A stretch of DNA of 46,985 bases from Nocardia ninae NBRC 108245. GTDB taxonomy: Bacteria > Actinomycetota > Actinomycetes > Mycobacteriales > Mycobacteriaceae. Position numbers and translations under genes: made by a program. Of this stretch, positions 9,114 to 16,567 are shown piece by piece. The DNA lies in NCBI RefSeq assembly GCF_007990755.1, contig NZ_BJXA01000073.1, forward strand, positions 1 to 46,985, read 5' to 3'. A model generated the notes under the pieces. It was not told where the DNA came from. It ran no database searches and worked only from the letters and a program-made list of their open reading frames with translations. The first letter of the stretch is position 1. Each line of letters begins with the position of its first letter.

Positions 9114-10042
9114 ACCGCAAAACTAGAACACGTTTCGGTCGTTGGCAACAGCTCGCCGGGGCTGCGGGCGGGTTTGCGCCCGCCCGACGCGGCGGTCACC
9201 GCGTCCGCCGCCGCGACCAGTGCCGTTCCGCGCCGGTCGATTTCGGCACCGGTGATGGACGCGCCGACATACATGGTCAACACCATGTTCTGCCTGCCGT
9301 CGCCGCCGTAGGTCGGTGCGGCGAGCAGGCTGACCGGGTGCTCCTTGCGTGGCCGCAGATCCGTGCCGAGGTACACCCGCTCGCCGAGGCTGGTGACCAG
9401 CTCGCCGACCAGTTCGCGCAGCTCATCGGGGAGATCGTGGGCGGCGAAACCGGCCAGCATTGAGTACAGCCTGCGGCCCGCCGCGGTGAGACTCTCCACC
9501 AGATAGCCGCGCTCGCGGCATTCGGCGACCACCTGCCGCAGCCGCGCCTCGTCCTGCTGCAACGGCACCGTCGAGGGCTTGGTCAGCCAAGCGTCGAACG
9601 CCGCGTCGGTGTCCCACAGCACGTACATCAGGCCGACCGGCGGCGCGAAGTGGTAGGCCGCGCCCACCTTGACCATCCCCGGCCCGGTGCTCTCCAGGAC
9701 CATGATCTGCTCGCCGACCACGGCGGATGCGGTGCAGGTGGTGCGGTATCGCGCGGTGAGTCGCTCCAGCTCGGCGCGGGCGAGCGCGGAGATGGCGAAG
9801 CTGTCCTGGGCGACCCGGCCCGCGGCGATGAGCGCGGGGCCGAGGCCGTAGGTCAGGGTGTCGGCGTCGCGCACCAGATAGCCGCCCGCGGTGAGCTCGG
9901 TGAGGATGCCGAGACAGGTCGGTTTCGCCAGGTCCAGCGCCCGCGCCAGCTCGGACAGGCCGAAGCGCTTGCCGCGCTGCTCGACGAGGAAATCCAGTAC
10001 CTGCACCACCCGCACCGTGGGTGCGGATCTACGGCCGACCAT
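9110..10042 (-). CDS. IclR-family transcriptional regulator
   Basis: A 310-residue regulator. The N-terminal winged helix-turn-helix is VRVVQVLDFLVEQRGKRFGL, then SELARALDLAKPTCLGILTE, followed by the wing (GGYLVRD). A C-terminal IclR effector-binding (GAF-like) domain of about 170 residues follows. The ATG at 10042 is 10 bp from a perfect KstR-type palindrome. The stop overlaps the GTG of cysD by 4 nt, which is unusual: the regulator is the first gene of the PAPS-synthesis operon. It is divergent from the DUF1214-SDR-sulfotransferase genes. IclR proteins commonly sense small acids or aromatic metabolites. It could control both arms, but the effector is unknown. Confidence 0.88.
   Translation of the reverse strand: MVGRRSAPTVRVVQVLDFLVEQRGKRFGLSELARALDLAKPTCLGILTELTAGGYLVRDADTLTYGLGPALIAAGRVAQDSFAISALARAELERLTARYRTTCTASAVVGEQIMVLESTGPGMVKVGAAYHFAPPVGLMYVLWDTDAAFDAWLTKPSTVPLQQDEARLRQVVAECRERGYLVESLTAAGRRLYSMLAGFAAHDLPDELRELVGELVTSLGERVYLGTDLRPRKEHPVSLLAAPTYGGDGRQNMVLTMYVGASITGAEIDRRGTALVAAADAVTAASGGRKPARSPGELLPTTETCSSFAV
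9124..9137. promoter_or_regulatory. Near-match to KstR-type operator before cysD
   Basis: TAGAACACGTTTCG matches 7 of the 8 fixed positions of the palindromic consensus TNNAACNNGTTNNA; only the last A is replaced. It lies inside the 3' end of the IclR gene, 11 bp upstream of the cysD GTG. It shares the 9-mer GAACACGTT with the perfect site at 10053-10066. Its location suggests an internal control point for cysD-cysNC, but it may be coincidental coding sequence. Confidence 0.35.
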
Positions 10043-10052
10043 TGACCACTCC

Positions 10053-10066
10053 TAGAACACGTTCTA
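10053..10066. promoter_or_regulatory. KstR-type operator, perfect palindrome
   Basis: TAGAACACGTTCTA has perfect 6-bp arms with a 2-bp centre and fits all fixed positions of TNNAACNNGTTNNA, the known operator of the cholesterol-catabolism repressor KstR in mycobacteria and rhodococci. It sits in the divergent promoter between the IclR gene (10 bp from its ATG) and the DUF1214-like gene. It predicts derepression of one or both arms by a steroid-derived CoA thioester. The regulator itself is not in the window. Confidence 0.6.
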
Positions 10067-10083
10067 ATCTTGTCTCACACGGA

Positions 10084-10102
10084 ATGTACCAGACCGGTAC
10101 AT
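10084..10102. promoter_or_regulatory. Second inverted repeat in the divergent promoter
   Basis: Arms ATGTACC and GGTACAT (7 bp, perfect) around a 5-bp spacer, 34 bp upstream of the TTG start of the DUF1214-like gene. It is distinct in sequence from the KstR-type site 18 bp away. It may be the operator of the local IclR regulator, giving the promoter two inputs. The assignment is inferred from position only. Confidence 0.45.
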
Positions 10103-10136
10103 ATTTGGAACACCTGCCCGATCCACTGGAGACCCT

Positions 10137-11300
10137 TTGCTGACACAGCCGTTCGCGGATGCCATCGCCGCCGCCGAGCAGATCATCACCGGAGCCGCGC
10201 ACATCCGCACCGAGCAGGACCTCGTCGAGGGCTACGACTATCTGGCGGGCAGCATTCGTGCCGCCTTACAGATGGCGTGGGCCTACGAGCGGGACTTCCC
10301 GTTCTTCGTCCAGTCCACCGGGCCGTACACGAAGATGGGCCTGGACAACCCGGACACGCTCTACTACCACTCGTATCTGCGCCCGGACGCGGAATACATG
10401 GTTACCGGAAAGCGCGGCACCACCAGGGATTTGAGCTTCCAGGTGCTGAACGGGAACTACTCGCCGGTGGACGTGCCGGACAGCCTCACGGCCTTCGACG
10501 ACCGGGCACTGGAGGTCGGGCCGGACGGTTCCTATGAACTCCGCCTCGGTCCCGGCGAAGCGCGGCCCGGCTATGTGCACCTCGCCGCCGACTCGGCCAT
10601 GCTGGTGGTCCGGGAGGTCTACAGCGACTGGGCGGCCGAGAAGCCGGGCACGATCCGGATCGCGCGGGTCGACGGCATCGGTGACGCACCGCCGCCGCTG
10701 ACGAAAGACCAGCTGACCAAGCGTTACGGCGTCGCGGGCAAGATGCTGATCTCCCGGATCAAGACCTTCCTGGCTTTCCCGGAGTGGTTCTACCTGAACC
10801 TGCCGGTGAACACGATGACCGAACCGCGGTCCACGCCGGGCGGTCTCACCACGCAGTTCTCCTCGGCCGGCCACTACGAGCTGACCGACGATCAGGCGAT
10901 GATCATCACGGTGCCGAAATCCGATGCGCCGTATCAGGGGTTCCAGCTCGGCAGCATGTGGTACCTGTCGCTGGACTACATCAACCACCAGACCAGCCTC
11001 ACCGCCGACCAGGCGCACGTGGACCCCGACGGCATGATCCGGCTGGTGGTCAGCGAGCGAAACCCCGGGCTGGCGAACTGGATCGAACGCACCGGCCACG
11101 ACCGCGGCTATCTCCAATTCCGCTGGCAGCGGCTGGCGCGCGACATGAAACCCGAGGACGGGCCGACCGTCGAGGTGGTGACGGTCGACGAACTGGCGCA
11201 GCGCCTGCCGTTCTACGACCAGGCGCGCGTCACGCCGGACCAATGGCGCGCACGAATCGCGGTACGGCAGGCGGCCGTCGCGGAGAGGATGCTCGGCTGA
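10137..11300 (+). CDS. DUF1214-like conserved protein in sulfotransferase operon
   Basis: A 387-residue cytosolic protein without signal peptide or membrane helix. Aromatic-rich segments such as MAWAYERDFPFFVQ and TLYYHSYLRPDAEY, and the C-terminal part with WYLSLDYINHQTSL, LVVSERNPGLANWIE and YLQFRWQRL, resemble an actinobacterial DUF1214-containing family found beside SDRs and sulfotransferases. That is family memory, not a search. The start is TTG at 10137, preceded by CTGGAG about 5 nt upstream. Its TGA overlaps the SDR ATG (TGATG), so the two are coupled. The biochemical role is unknown. The operon suggests it acts on, or binds, the same substrate as the SDR and sulfotransferase. Confidence 0.7.
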   Translation: MLTQPFADAIAAAEQIITGAAHIRTEQDLVEGYDYLAGSIRAALQMAWAYERDFPFFVQSTGPYTKMGLDNPDTLYYHSYLRPDAEYMVTGKRGTTRDLSFQVLNGNYSPVDVPDSLTAFDDRALEVGPDGSYELRLGPGEARPGYVHLAADSAMLVVREVYSDWAAEKPGTIRIARVDGIGDAPPPLTKDQLTKRYGVAGKMLISRIKTFLAFPEWFYLNLPVNTMTEPRSTPGGLTTQFSSAGHYELTDDQAMIITVPKSDAPYQGFQLGSMWYLSLDYINHQTSLTADQAHVDPDGMIRLVVSERNPGLANWIERTGHDRGYLQFRWQRLARDMKPEDGPTVEVVTVDELAQRLPFYDQARVTPDQWRARIAVRQAAVAERMLG

Positions 11301-12076
11301 TGTTGTTGCAGGACAAGGTTGTTGTGGTCTCCGGGGTTGGCCCCGGGCTCGGTCGCGCCATCGCGGTGCAGAGCGCGAAGGCGGGCGCCGATGTGGTGCT
11401 CGCGTCCCGGACCGAATCGCGGCTCACCGAGGTGGCCAAGGAAATCGCCGAGCTCGGCAGGCGCGCGGTAGTGGTGCCGACCGACATCAACGACGAAGCC
11501 GCCGCGGCGAATCTGGTGGAAGCCGCACACAGTGCGTTCGGCCGGGTGGACACGCTGGTGAACAACGCCTTCGCGATTCCGCCGATCGTGGACCTCGCCG
11601 ACGTGGACCTGGATCAGGTGCGCGCCGGCTTCGAGACCAATGTGCTTGCGGCGCTGCGGTTGACGCGGTTGTTCATCCCGGCGCTCACCGAAACCAACGG
11701 CTCCGTGGTGATGATCAACTCGGCGGTGCTGCGGCATTCCCGGCGCACCTTCGGGCCGTACAAGATGGCCAAGGCCAGCCTGCTCGCGCTGGCGCAGAGC
11801 CTGGCCACCGAGCTCGGGCCGCGCGGCATCCGGGTGAACACCATTGCCCCCGGCTACATCTGGGCCGACAACCTGAAGTGGTACTTCAACTACCTCGCCG
11901 AGCAGCGCGGCATCACCGCCGAGGCGGTCTACGCCGAGACGGCGAAGACCATCGACCTGCGCAAGCTGCCCGAGCCCGACGAGATCGCCGACGCCGTGGT
12001 GTTCTTCGCCTCGCCGATGGCGCGCGCGATCACCGGGGCCTGTCTGGATGTCAACGGCGGCGAATACCACCACTGA
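11300..12076 (+). CDS. SDR-family NAD(P)-dependent oxidoreductase
   Basis: A 258-residue classical short-chain dehydrogenase/reductase. The cofactor-binding glycine motif is SGVGPGLGRAIA (residues about 10-21). NNAFA replaces the usual NNAG. The catalytic Ser is in VVMINSAV and the Tyr/Lys pair is in GPYKMAKASL (Y-x-x-x-K). The C-terminal DVNGGEYHH end is typical. It should interconvert an alcohol and a ketone or aldehyde. It is coupled upstream to the DUF1214-like gene and followed after about 35 bp by the sulfotransferase. A plausible job is making or consuming the hydroxyl that the sulfotransferase modifies. The substrate is unknown. Confidence 0.9.
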   Translation: MLLQDKVVVVSGVGPGLGRAIAVQSAKAGADVVLASRTESRLTEVAKEIAELGRRAVVVPTDINDEAAAANLVEAAHSAFGRVDTLVNNAFAIPPIVDLADVDLDQVRAGFETNVLAALRLTRLFIPALTETNGSVVMINSAVLRHSRRTFGPYKMAKASLLALAQSLATELGPRGIRVNTIAPGYIWADNLKWYFNYLAEQRGITAEAVYAETAKTIDLRKLPEPDEIADAVVFFASPMARAITGACLDVNGGEYHH

Positions 12077-12110
12077 CCGGGTGCGGCTGGCTCGCACCAC
12101 TATTGAGGAG

Positions 12111-13280
12111 ATGACGTTGATCGGTAGGGACGATGTCGGGACCATCGATGATCTGCATGCGTCGGCGACCAAGGTCGTCGGGCTGGACGATTTCGGGGCC
12201 GACGACTACCGCGCCGGGCTCGAAGTACTGCTCGAGTCCTATGCCAAGGATGCGGAGCTGACGCCGTTCGGCAACAAGGTGAATCGGGCCTTCCTGCGCG
12301 GGGCGCTGATCGCCCGGCTGCTCAGCGAGGCCGCGTGGCAACGCTTTCCGGAGCACGCCGAGGTGGCGATCGAGCGGCCGATCTTCGTGACCGGGCTACC
12401 GCGCTCCGGCACGACGGCGGTGCACCGGCTGCTCAACGCGGACCCGGCGCACCAGGGTTTGGAGATGTGGCTCACCGAGATGCCGCAGCCGCGCCCGCCG
12501 CGCGAGACGTGGGCGAGCAATCCGGTGTACCAGCGGATCGAGGCTGCGTTCGAGCAGCAGCACGTGGAGCATCCGGAGTTCATGGGCGTGCACCACATCT
12601 CCGCCGACCAGGTGGAGGAGTGCTGGCAGCTGCTGCGGCAGTCCGCCATGTCCGTGTCCTACGAGTGCCTGGGCTACCTGCCCACCTACTCCGAGTGGCT
12701 GCGCGAGCAGGACTGGACTCCGGCCTACCGCAGGCATCGGCGCAACCTGCAGTTGATCGGCCTGCCGGACGCCGGACGGCGCTGGGTGCTGAAGAATCCC
12801 AGCCATTTATTCGCACTCGATGCCATTTTCGCGGTGTATCCGGATGCGCTCGTCATCCAGATGCATCGCGATCCGCGAACCATCATCGCCTCGGTGTGCA
12901 GTCTCAACGAGCAGGCGTCGGCGGGCTGGTCCGACAAGTTCCGCGGCTCGGTGGTCGGCGCCGGCCAGTTGGATTTGTGGGCACGCGGCGCCGATCGCTT
13001 CCTGGCAGACCGCAAGCGGCACAATGCCGCCCAGTTCTGCGACGTCGACTACGACGACTTCGTTGCCGACCCGATCGGCACCGTCGCCTCGATCTACCGG
13101 CATTTCGACCTGCCACTGACCGAGGAGGCGACCGCGGCGATGGCGGCGCTGCACGCCGAAAGCACCTCCGGGGCGGCCCGTCCTGCGCACCGCTACACCC
13201 TCGCCGACTTCGGCCTCACCGCCGAGGAAGTCGACGAACGGTTCGCGGCGTATCGGGAGGCGCACTTCCCGGGGCGTTGA
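12111..13280 (+). CDS. PAPS-dependent sulfotransferase family protein
   Basis: About 389 residues, Sulfotransfer_3 type. The 5'-phosphosulfate loop is FVTGLPRSGTTAVHRLL (about residues 86-102) and the 3'-phosphate-binding segment is QMHRDPRTIIAS (about 245-256), both PAPS contacts. It also has the family's WVLKNPSHLFALD and CDVDYDDFVADP. It would move a sulfuryl group from PAPS to a hydroxyl or amine. The start is uncertain: GAGGAG abuts the ATG at 12111, so the TTG at 12117, six bases from that ribosome site, may be the true start. It is the last gene of the operon facing cysD-cysNC, whose product is the PAPS donor. The acceptor is unknown. Confidence 0.88.
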   Translation: MTLIGRDDVGTIDDLHASATKVVGLDDFGADDYRAGLEVLLESYAKDAELTPFGNKVNRAFLRGALIARLLSEAAWQRFPEHAEVAIERPIFVTGLPRSGTTAVHRLLNADPAHQGLEMWLTEMPQPRPPRETWASNPVYQRIEAAFEQQHVEHPEFMGVHHISADQVEECWQLLRQSAMSVSYECLGYLPTYSEWLREQDWTPAYRRHRRNLQLIGLPDAGRRWVLKNPSHLFALDAIFAVYPDALVIQMHRDPRTIIASVCSLNEQASAGWSDKFRGSVVGAGQLDLWARGADRFLADRKRHNAAQFCDVDYDDFVADPIGTVASIYRHFDLPLTEEATAAMAALHAESTSGAARPAHRYTLADFGLTAEEVDERFAAYREAHFPGR

Positions 13281-13334
13281 TCCGGAGGGCAAGTCAGGCA
13301 AGGCGTTTCGTGCATGCTTGCATGGTGCGCAGTT

Positions 13335-13375
13335 TTCGGGCCCGTAGGCGGCAGCTGTCGTCCCACGGGCCCGAA
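13335..13375. terminator. Hairpin between convergent genes
   Basis: TTCGGGCCCGT and ACGGGCCCGAA form a perfect 11-bp stem with a 19-nt loop in the 179-bp gap between the convergent sulfotransferase and thioesterase. It is probably a bidirectional terminator. The flanks also contain short degenerate copies of TGCATG.GC, giving a larger but imperfect fold. Confidence 0.65.
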
Positions 13376-13459
13376 TTTGGAATAGCTTGGGCATCGGGGC
13401 ATCTCGTGCATGGATGCAGCGCGCGCAATTCCGAGGGCGCACGCCGCATCCGCTCGGCG

Positions 13460-14134
13460 TTACGGCTGGCCGGGCTTGAGGACGATGAACAAGCCGTGCG
13501 CTTCGGCGCAGAGGCGGTCCCCGTCGTGCAGGGTGGCGCGCACGTAGACCTTGCGGCCCTCTTGGCGCTCGGCCCAAGCGCGGACCTTCAGTTCTGTGTT
13601 CAGCGGAGTGACGGAGCGGTAGTCGACGGTGAGCGAGGCGGTCCTGGTCACCGCACCGGCGTGCACCGCGGCGGCCAAGCCGAGCAGGTCGTCGAAACCG
13701 ATCGCGATCTGGCCGCCATGTGCGGCATTGTTGCCACCGAGGTGGAAGGTGCGGAAGGTGATGCGCGCGTCGACGCCCTCGCGGTCGGCGTGATCGACGA
13801 CGAACGGCGGCAGCGTGATGTTGCCGCGGGCGGGCAGATCGTGCCGGGTCCAGGTCGGCGTGGACCATTCGTCGACGATCGCGGCGTCCAACTTGTCGTT
13901 CAGCTGCTTGAGAATGCCGATCGTTTCCAGAGCCTGCTCGTCCGACGGGCAGGCGAGCCGCGCGCGATCCATCAGGCCGCGCACCTGCTCGACGAACTCC
14001 CCGTAGTGCGGCCCGCCCCTGGTGATGTCGATGGTGCCGTCGTCGTGCGCGTTCATCAGCTCGGTCATCGGCCGGAACGCGCCCTCATGGTGCTCCGCGT
14101 TCGGTAGCGAGTCACCGGCCTGCTGTTCGTTCAT
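13460..14134 (-). CDS. Hotdog-fold thioesterase (PaaI-like)
   Basis: A 224-residue protein. The N-terminal half is helical with no clear match. The C-terminal 130 residues form a hotdog domain: FRTFHLGGNNAAHGGQIAIG carries the HGG-type motif of PaaI-like acyl-CoA thioesterases, followed by TASLTVDYRSVTPLNTEL and VYVRATLHDGDRLCAEA. It should hydrolyse an acyl-CoA. The start is ATG at 14134 (MNEQQAG); the frame is open further upstream without an obvious ribosome site. Four bases before the start is GAACACGTT, the core of the KstR-type sites upstream in the window, though without the outer bases. It is convergent with the sulfotransferase. Confidence 0.78.
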   Translation of the reverse strand: MNEQQAGDSLPNAEHHEGAFRPMTELMNAHDDGTIDITRGGPHYGEFVEQVRGLMDRARLACPSDEQALETIGILKQLNDKLDAAIVDEWSTPTWTRHDLPARGNITLPPFVVDHADREGVDARITFRTFHLGGNNAAHGGQIAIGFDDLLGLAAAVHAGAVTRTASLTVDYRSVTPLNTELKVRAWAERQEGRKVYVRATLHDGDRLCAEAHGLFIVLKPGQP

Positions 14135-14334
14135 GCGGAACACGTTATCGGTTGCCCACCGAATGCTCTCGTCACGGGCGGCCGGTGGATCGGCCGATCG
14201 GGCCCGAAACCGTCGAAGTGGCCTAGGCTGGTCCGCGATCACCGATCGAGTGACGCGAAGGGGAACAGCAGGTGGGCGGCGCAGTTCGGCCGCTCGGCGC
14301 AAGGACGAGTCCGCTGGCGAAAGGCTTTGAGTAG

Positions 14335-14991
14335 ATGGGTATTACGGCAGTTGTCTTCGATATGGACGGCGTACTGATCGACTCCGAGCCGGTGTGGGAG
14401 CGGGTGCGCCGGGACTATGTCGCGGAGCGGGGCGGGCAGTGGCTGCCCGACACCCAGCAACGGCTGATGGGCATGAGCACCCGCGAATGGTCGGAATACC
14501 TCAGCACCGATCTGGGCGTCGACGCACCGCCGGAGACGGTGGCACAAGAGGTGATCGAGCGGATGGCCGCGCAATACGACCGCAAGGTCCCGCTGCTACC
14601 CGGCGCGATCGACGCTGTGCAACGCATGAGCGAGAAGTGGCCGCTCGGCGTGGCCAGCTCCTCCCCGCGAACGCTGATCGACGTCGTCCTCGGCCGCACC
14701 GGCCTGATCGAATTCTTCACCGTCACCTTCTCCACCGAAGAGGTCGACCGCGGCAAACCCGCCCCCGACGTCTACGTCGCCGTTGCCGCCTTCCTCCGCC
14801 AACGCCCCACCGACTGTGCCGCAGTAGAGGATTCGAGCAACGGCATGCGCTCCGCCCACGCCGCGGGCATGCGCGTCATCGCCGCCCCGCGCCCCGAATA
14901 CCCACCGGCCCCCGACGCCCTGGCCCTCGCCACCCACGTCATCACCGACCTGGACGAACTGACCCCCACCCTGGTCACCGAACCAGCCTGA
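14335..14991 (+). CDS. HAD-superfamily phosphatase, beta-phosphoglucomutase-like
   Basis: A 218-residue HAD subfamily IA hydrolase. Motif I is VFDMDGVLIDSEP (nucleophile and acid Asp at about residues 9 and 11), motif II is VASSSP, motif III is the Lys in DRGKPAPDVY, and motif IV is AVEDSSNGMRSA. The helical cap follows motif I. Members remove phosphate from small sugar phosphates or similar metabolites. The start is ATG at 14335 with a clear family N-terminus. It stands alone. Downstream lies the hairpin repeat array. The substrate is unknown. Confidence 0.88.
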   Translation: MGITAVVFDMDGVLIDSEPVWERVRRDYVAERGGQWLPDTQQRLMGMSTREWSEYLSTDLGVDAPPETVAQEVIERMAAQYDRKVPLLPGAIDAVQRMSEKWPLGVASSSPRTLIDVVLGRTGLIEFFTVTFSTEEVDRGKPAPDVYVAVAAFLRQRPTDCAAVEDSSNGMRSAHAAGMRVIAAPRPEYPPAPDALALATHVITDLDELTPTLVTEPA

Positions 14992-15045
14992 CCGCAGGGG
15001 ACGCGACTGCGTCGAATCGAGGTACCCGTCGGAATTCGGCGACTG

Positions 15046-15551
15046 CGCAGATTCGCGAGTGATCCCGTCGCCGGGTCCCGTTCGCAGGTGACCATGATGC
15101 CGTGCGGCCATGGAGGCGGCGGTTCTCAGGGGAGTCCGCCATCAGGTCCCGTCCGTAGATGGTCACCGCGCCGAGAGGGACACGGCGGCGCCGACTCGCA
15201 GGTGATGCCACCGTCATGTCCCGTCTGCAAGTAATCGTCGTGCCGCGCGGGACATAGTGACGCCCAATCGCGATCATGTCCCGCTCGCAGTACGTCACCG
15301 TGCAGGCGGGACCTGGTGGCGTCGAATTGCGGGTGATGCCGCCGTCATATCCCGTCCGCTGGTGGGGACCGTGCCGCGCGGGACACCGTGGCGTCGAATC
15401 GTGAGTGGCCCTGCCGTCATGTCGCGTCTGCAGGTCGGCGCCGTGCCGAGGGGGACGTGGTGGCGAGGGGACACGGTGGCGCTGATCTGCGAGTGATGCC
15501 GCCGTAGTGTCCCGTTCGCAGGTGGTCGCCGTGCTGAGGGGGACGTGGTGG
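15046..15551. repeat. Tandem array of about seven 72-bp hairpin-forming units
   Basis: The 583-bp gap between the HAD gene and the TetR gene is filled by degenerate tandem repeats: 15046-15119 (74), 15120-15188 (69), 15189-15260 (72), 15261-15319 (59), 15320-15391 (72), 15392-15463 (72, plus a 16-bp partial copy to 15479) and 15480-15551 (72). The best units begin CGTCGAATCG and contain GTGATGCCGCCGTCATG. Most units hold an inverted pair GTCCCG...CGGGAC; in 15189-15260 the arms are ATGTCCCG and CGGGACAT with about 23 nt between them. In several units the stem is kept while loops vary. A partial unit may precede at about 15010. Open frames across it reflect a period divisible by three, and I do not call a gene here. 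Confidence 0.75.
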
Positions 15552-15574
15552 CTGGGGATCCGTCAGGGCTCGGG

Positions 15575-16177
15575 TCAGGGCTCGTCTGGGTGGTATGAGG
15601 CGAGGAGGGTGCGGGCGGCGGTGGGGAGGTCGGTGTCGAGCCAGGCGGGGAGGGTTGGGGAGTGGGCGTGGCGGCGTAGGGCGGCGTAGGGGAGATCGAC
15701 TACGGCTCGGCTGATCGCGTCGATTTCGCGGTCGCCTGCGCGGCCGAAGCGGGCGGTGGCGATGCGGCGGAGGTGGTCGAAGAGGGGGGCGTTCATGGTG
15801 GTCAGGCGGGCGCGGAAGTCGTCGTCGGGGCCGCCGTCCAGGAGATCGCTGGGGCGCAGGTTCAGGAGAAGTCTTGCGTCATCGGGTAATTCGCGTCCGA
15901 AGGTGAGAGCGGCGCGGACCATGTCGACGCCCGCTTCGATCGCGTCGGGGTGCTCGGCGGCGGTGAGTACGCCGCTCTGGAAACGTTCGAGGGCGCGCAG
16001 CCAAGCGGCGGTAAGCACACCGTTGCGGTTGCCGAAGCGGTGGTACAGCGTGCCGACCGGCGCGCCACTGGCCTCGGCGATCGCCGCGACACTGGCGGCG
16101 CGGGGTCCCTCGGCGAGCACCAGGGCGCGTGCTGCGTCGAGGATCACGTCGGTGTCGTGCTTGCGGGGAGGTGCCAT
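15575..16177 (-). CDS. TetR/AcrR-family transcriptional regulator
   Basis: A 200-residue regulator. The helix-turn-helix spans about residues 10-55: VILDAARALVLAEGPRAASV, then AAIAEASGAPVGTLYHRFGN with the usual G-x-x-Y-x-x-F recognition helix. The rest is an alpha-helical ligand domain. The ATG at 16177 follows directly on a 10-bp palindrome. It is divergent, 21 bp apart, from two coupled SRPBCC-like genes, which are its probable targets together with itself. The ligand is unknown. Confidence 0.88.
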   Translation of the reverse strand: MAPPRKHDTDVILDAARALVLAEGPRAASVAAIAEASGAPVGTLYHRFGNRNGVLTAAWLRALERFQSGVLTAAEHPDAIEAGVDMVRAALTFGRELPDDARLLLNLRPSDLLDGGPDDDFRARLTTMNAPLFDHLRRIATARFGRAGDREIDAISRAVVDLPYAALRRHAHSPTLPAWLDTDLPTAARTLLASYHPDEP

Positions 16178-16187
16178 GTACTAGTAC
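16178..16187. promoter_or_regulatory. Palindrome GTACTAGTAC, likely TetR operator
   Basis: A perfect 10-bp palindrome in the 21-bp gap between the divergent TetR and SRPBCC-like genes. It touches the TetR start codon and ends 11 bp before the ATG at 16199. Binding here would block both genes. Its short length makes chance occurrence possible. Confidence 0.45.
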
Positions 16188-16198
16188 GTTCCTTCTAT

Positions 16199-16567
16199 AT
16201 GGAGCGTTTGTCCTATATTGATGAGCATGCCAGATCCGTCGACGCGAATCGCGACCGGGCCTGGAAGGCACTGCTGAAAGTCGTCTGCAAGGACCCGGCG
16301 GATCCGTCCACCGTACCGAGCGGTTTCGTACTGGAAGCTGCGGAGGTCCCCGCCCGGCTGGCAATGAAAGGGCGGCACTGGTTTTCGGAGTACGCCCTGG
16401 TCTTCGAGTTGGAGGAAGAGGGGGCGAGCCGGACCCGTATCGGCGCGAAGTCGTGGGGCAATTTCCCTGGGCTGCACGGCAAGATCTACCGCGCGCTCGT
16501 CATCGGCAGCGGCGGGCACAAGATCGTGGTCCGCCGGCTGCTGCGCCAGATCGCGGCCGCCGCATGA
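16199..16567 (+). CDS. SRPBCC-like small protein, first of a coupled pair
   Basis: A 122-residue protein beginning MERLSYIDEHARSVDANRDR. The D-A-N-R-D-R-A-W-K-A-L pattern near the start and the later FSEYALVFELEE and RTRIGAKSWGNFPGLHGKIY look like the SRPBCC (START/polyketide-cyclase) helix-grip fold, as in small actinobacterial proteins of unknown function. No catalytic signature can be named. The frame is open upstream, but the ATG at 16199 is the only start compatible with the divergent TetR gene. Its stop overlaps the next start (ATGA), so the two proteins are probably made together and may form a complex. Confidence 0.65.
   Translation: MERLSYIDEHARSVDANRDRAWKALLKVVCKDPADPSTVPSGFVLEAAEVPARLAMKGRHWFSEYALVFELEEEGASRTRIGAKSWGNFPGLHGKIYRALVIGSGGHKIVVRRLLRQIAAAA

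Noticed and set aside
13193-13411. Short minus-strand ORF over the sulfotransferase end and the intergenic hairpin
   Set aside because: It overlaps a well-supported gene, and its apparent repeats come from inverted DNA repeats around the terminator.
15257-15496. Open frame with 24-residue repeats across the hairpin array
   Set aside because: The repeat period (72 bp) is divisible by three, so several frames on both strands stay open. Unit lengths of 59, 69 and 74 break any single frame, and no ribosome site or domain supports a protein.
15046-15551. Possible CRISPR array
   Set aside because: There is no conserved short repeat separated by unique spacers; whole units are similar and contiguous, and no cas gene is present.
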